Positions 62,843-64,000 of a stretch of DNA of 64,000 bases are shown piece after piece; within the stretch, counting starts at the first letter, position 1; every line of letters begins with the position of its first letter. The stretch comes from JAJDUF01 sp965214295. GTDB taxonomy: Bacteria; Chloroflexota; UBA11872; UBA12225; JAJDUF01. Under the pieces are notes generated by a model, which was not told where the DNA came from, did not search any database, and saw only the letters and a list, made by a program, of their open reading frames with translations. A program made the position numbers and the translations under genes. The DNA lies in assembly GCA_965214295.1 (NCBI GenBank), contig OZ243944.1, forward strand, positions 1,426,001 through 1,490,000, written 5' to 3'.

Positions 62843-64000
62843 CTACCCCTCTCCCGGCTCCGGTGGATTGGGCGGTGTGTCGGCGGCGGTTTGCGCGGCG
62901 CCAGGCTGATCTGACGTCACCACGCCGGGCAGATGCTTCAAGGTGCCCAGCAAGTCGATGCCGGTCAGCGCCTCGACCAGCTCCGGCAGTTGGGCAACGG
63001 TGTTCGCAACGTCTCGCGTCACCTTGCTCGTCCCGGCGCCGTCCGCCTCACCGCCACCCCCGCTGATTACCACGATCCGATCCGTCTTCGCCAAGGGCTG
63101 CGCCACAGCATTAGCCACCGCCGGCAACGATTCGAACAGCTGTTGGAGCAGCGCCGCCTGGCCGTACTCTTTCCAAGCGTCAGCCTTCTGCTGCATCGCC
63201 TCGGCCTCCGCCAATCCACGTGCCTTGATCGCGTCGGCCTCGGCCTGTCCCCTGAGTCTCGTGGACGCCGCGTCCGCCTCCGCCTCGGCGAGGACCCGCG
63301 CCTTCTCTCCCTCAGCAGTAGTTTGTAGGCGATAGCGTTCGGCTTCCACGGGTCTCCTGACCGTCGCATCCAGCTCTCGCTCCCGGCGGATGATCTCCTG
63401 CTCCTGGATCTCGATCTGCTTCTGCCGCTCCACGACCTCGATCTGCAGCTCTTCCTCTCTGATCTGCTGCCTGGTCTTCGCCTCCTGAAGCGAATAGGCC
63501 AGCTCGGCCTCCGCCTTGCGCGCATTCACCTGCTGGTCATAGGCGGCTTTCTGGCTCTCGAAATCGCGCTGGGACTGGGCGATGCTGGTATCGGCCTCGA
63601 ACCGGGCCGCCTGACGTTGCTGCTCCGCCTGTGCTTCCTTGATGCCCGCGTCGCGCTGCGCTTGCGCTTCCCCGATGGCGGCATCGCGCTTGACTTCTTC
63701 CGTCCGGCGCACCCCGAGCGCTTCCAGATAGCCCTGCTCATCCTGAATATCCCGAATCGCAAAGCTGACGATCTCCAGTCCCATGTTGGTCATGTCGGCG
63801 GCGGCTACCTCGCGCACACGCTCCGCAAACGCCACGCGATCTTGGTAGATCTCCTCCACCGACATCGTTCCCAGAATGGCCCGCTGCTGTCCCTCCAACG
63901 TCTGCAGAGCGATGTCCGCTACCTCTCGGGGCGACTTCCCGAGGAACTGCTGCGCTGCTGTCCTGATGGCCTCTTCACCACGGCCGACCTTCACCTGGGC
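62843..64000 (-). CDS. Flotillin / SPFH-domain protein (5' end outside window)
   Basis: At least 386 codons on the minus strand, running off the right edge. The visible portion starts within the SPFH domain (AAQQFLGKSPREVADIALQTLEGQQRAILGTM, then MGLEIVSFAIRDIQDEQGYLEALGVRR). It continues into the flotillin coiled coil with Glu-Ala repeats (EAQAQRDAGIKEAQAEQQRQAARFEADT, then AEAEADAASTRLRGQAEADAIKARGLAEAEA). A C-terminal GlyGly-rich region precedes a Pro-rich end. Flotillins form membrane-associated lipid-domain scaffolds. The usual N-terminal membrane anchor would be beyond the window. Confidence 0.9.
   Translation of the reverse strand, partial: AQVKVGRGEEAIRTAAQQFLGKSPREVADIALQTLEGQQRAILGTMSVEEIYQDRVAFAERVREVAAADMTNMGLEIVSFAIRDIQDEQGYLEALGVRRTEEVKRDAAIGEAQAQRDAGIKEAQAEQQRQAARFEADTSIAQSQRDFESQKAAYDQQVNARKAEAELAYSLQEAKTRQQIREEELQIEVVERQKQIEIQEQEIIRRERELDATVRRPVEAERYRLQTTAEGEKARVLAEAEADAASTRLRGQAEADAIKARGLAEAEAMQQKADAWKEYGQAALLQQLFESLPAVANAVAQPLAKTDRIVVISGGGGEADGAGTSKVTRDVANTVAQLPELVEALTGIDLLGTLKHLPGVVTSDQPGAAQTAADTPPNPPEPGEG

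Overview
The window is high-GC bacterial chromosome with ordinary housekeeping genes packed on both strands. Gene content points to the Chloroflexota, most likely a Thermomicrobia/Sphaerobacter-type lineage. The evidence is an unlinked 23S-5S rRNA operon, Uma2-family and DUF5678 proteins, a T-box valS, a CIRCE-controlled stand-alone groEL, FakA next to L28, and many hypothetical proteins of a Chloroflexota flavour. This assignment is inference; no database was searched.

Layout. 1-4.3 kb: the 5' part of a secreted lamin-tail/CotH protein, an SDR oxidoreductase and a CPA2 cation:proton antiporter. 4.3-7.9 kb: 5S and 23S rRNA on the minus strand with their own promoter and no 16S. 7.9-12.3 kb (minus): a degenerate retropepsin-like gene, a DUF5678 protein, rpe, rlmN, a membrane zinc protease and an FGE-like protein. 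12.5-20.6 kb (plus): a hypothetical protein, a serine hydrolase, a frameshifted mannonate-dehydratase-like TIM barrel, two Gfo/Idh/MocA oxidoreductases, a TrkA-type potassium channel, a GT2 glycosyltransferase and a flavin reductase. 20.6-26.5 kb: pabB, a Uma2 protein, and valS behind a T-box leader. 26.6-30.6 kb: small proteins, fakA, rpmB and an orphan DUF433 antitoxin-like protein. 30.6-35.4 kb: a phage-derived cluster consisting of a portal, a protease/major-capsid fusion and an exported protein of unknown function. 35.7-39.6 kb: tRNA-Lys, truncated haemoglobin, Uma2, mutL and a GNAT. 39.8-43.6 kb: a Phd/VapC toxin-antitoxin pair and a frameshifted GT87 glycosyltransferase flanked by two paralogous small genes. 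43.6-50.9 kb: GT39, DUF362, an amber-interrupted LLM oxidoreductase, a GNAT and lgt. 51-64 kb: groEL, Gfo/Idh/MocA, a giant GNAT fusion, an alpha/beta hydrolase, glyA, an S9 peptidase and a flotillin that runs off the end.

Two families of short palindromic repeats are scattered through the intergenic spaces and sometimes form the ends of open reading frames. Three places show the same unusual geometry. An intact gene (5S rRNA, a small 67-residue ORF, glyA) is followed at its 3' end by unrelated genes, and beyond those lies a second, degenerate copy of that gene's 3' end. The capsid/portal mini-cluster without terminase, tail or integrase genes and this 3'-end-bracketing pattern are the two observations most worth following up.
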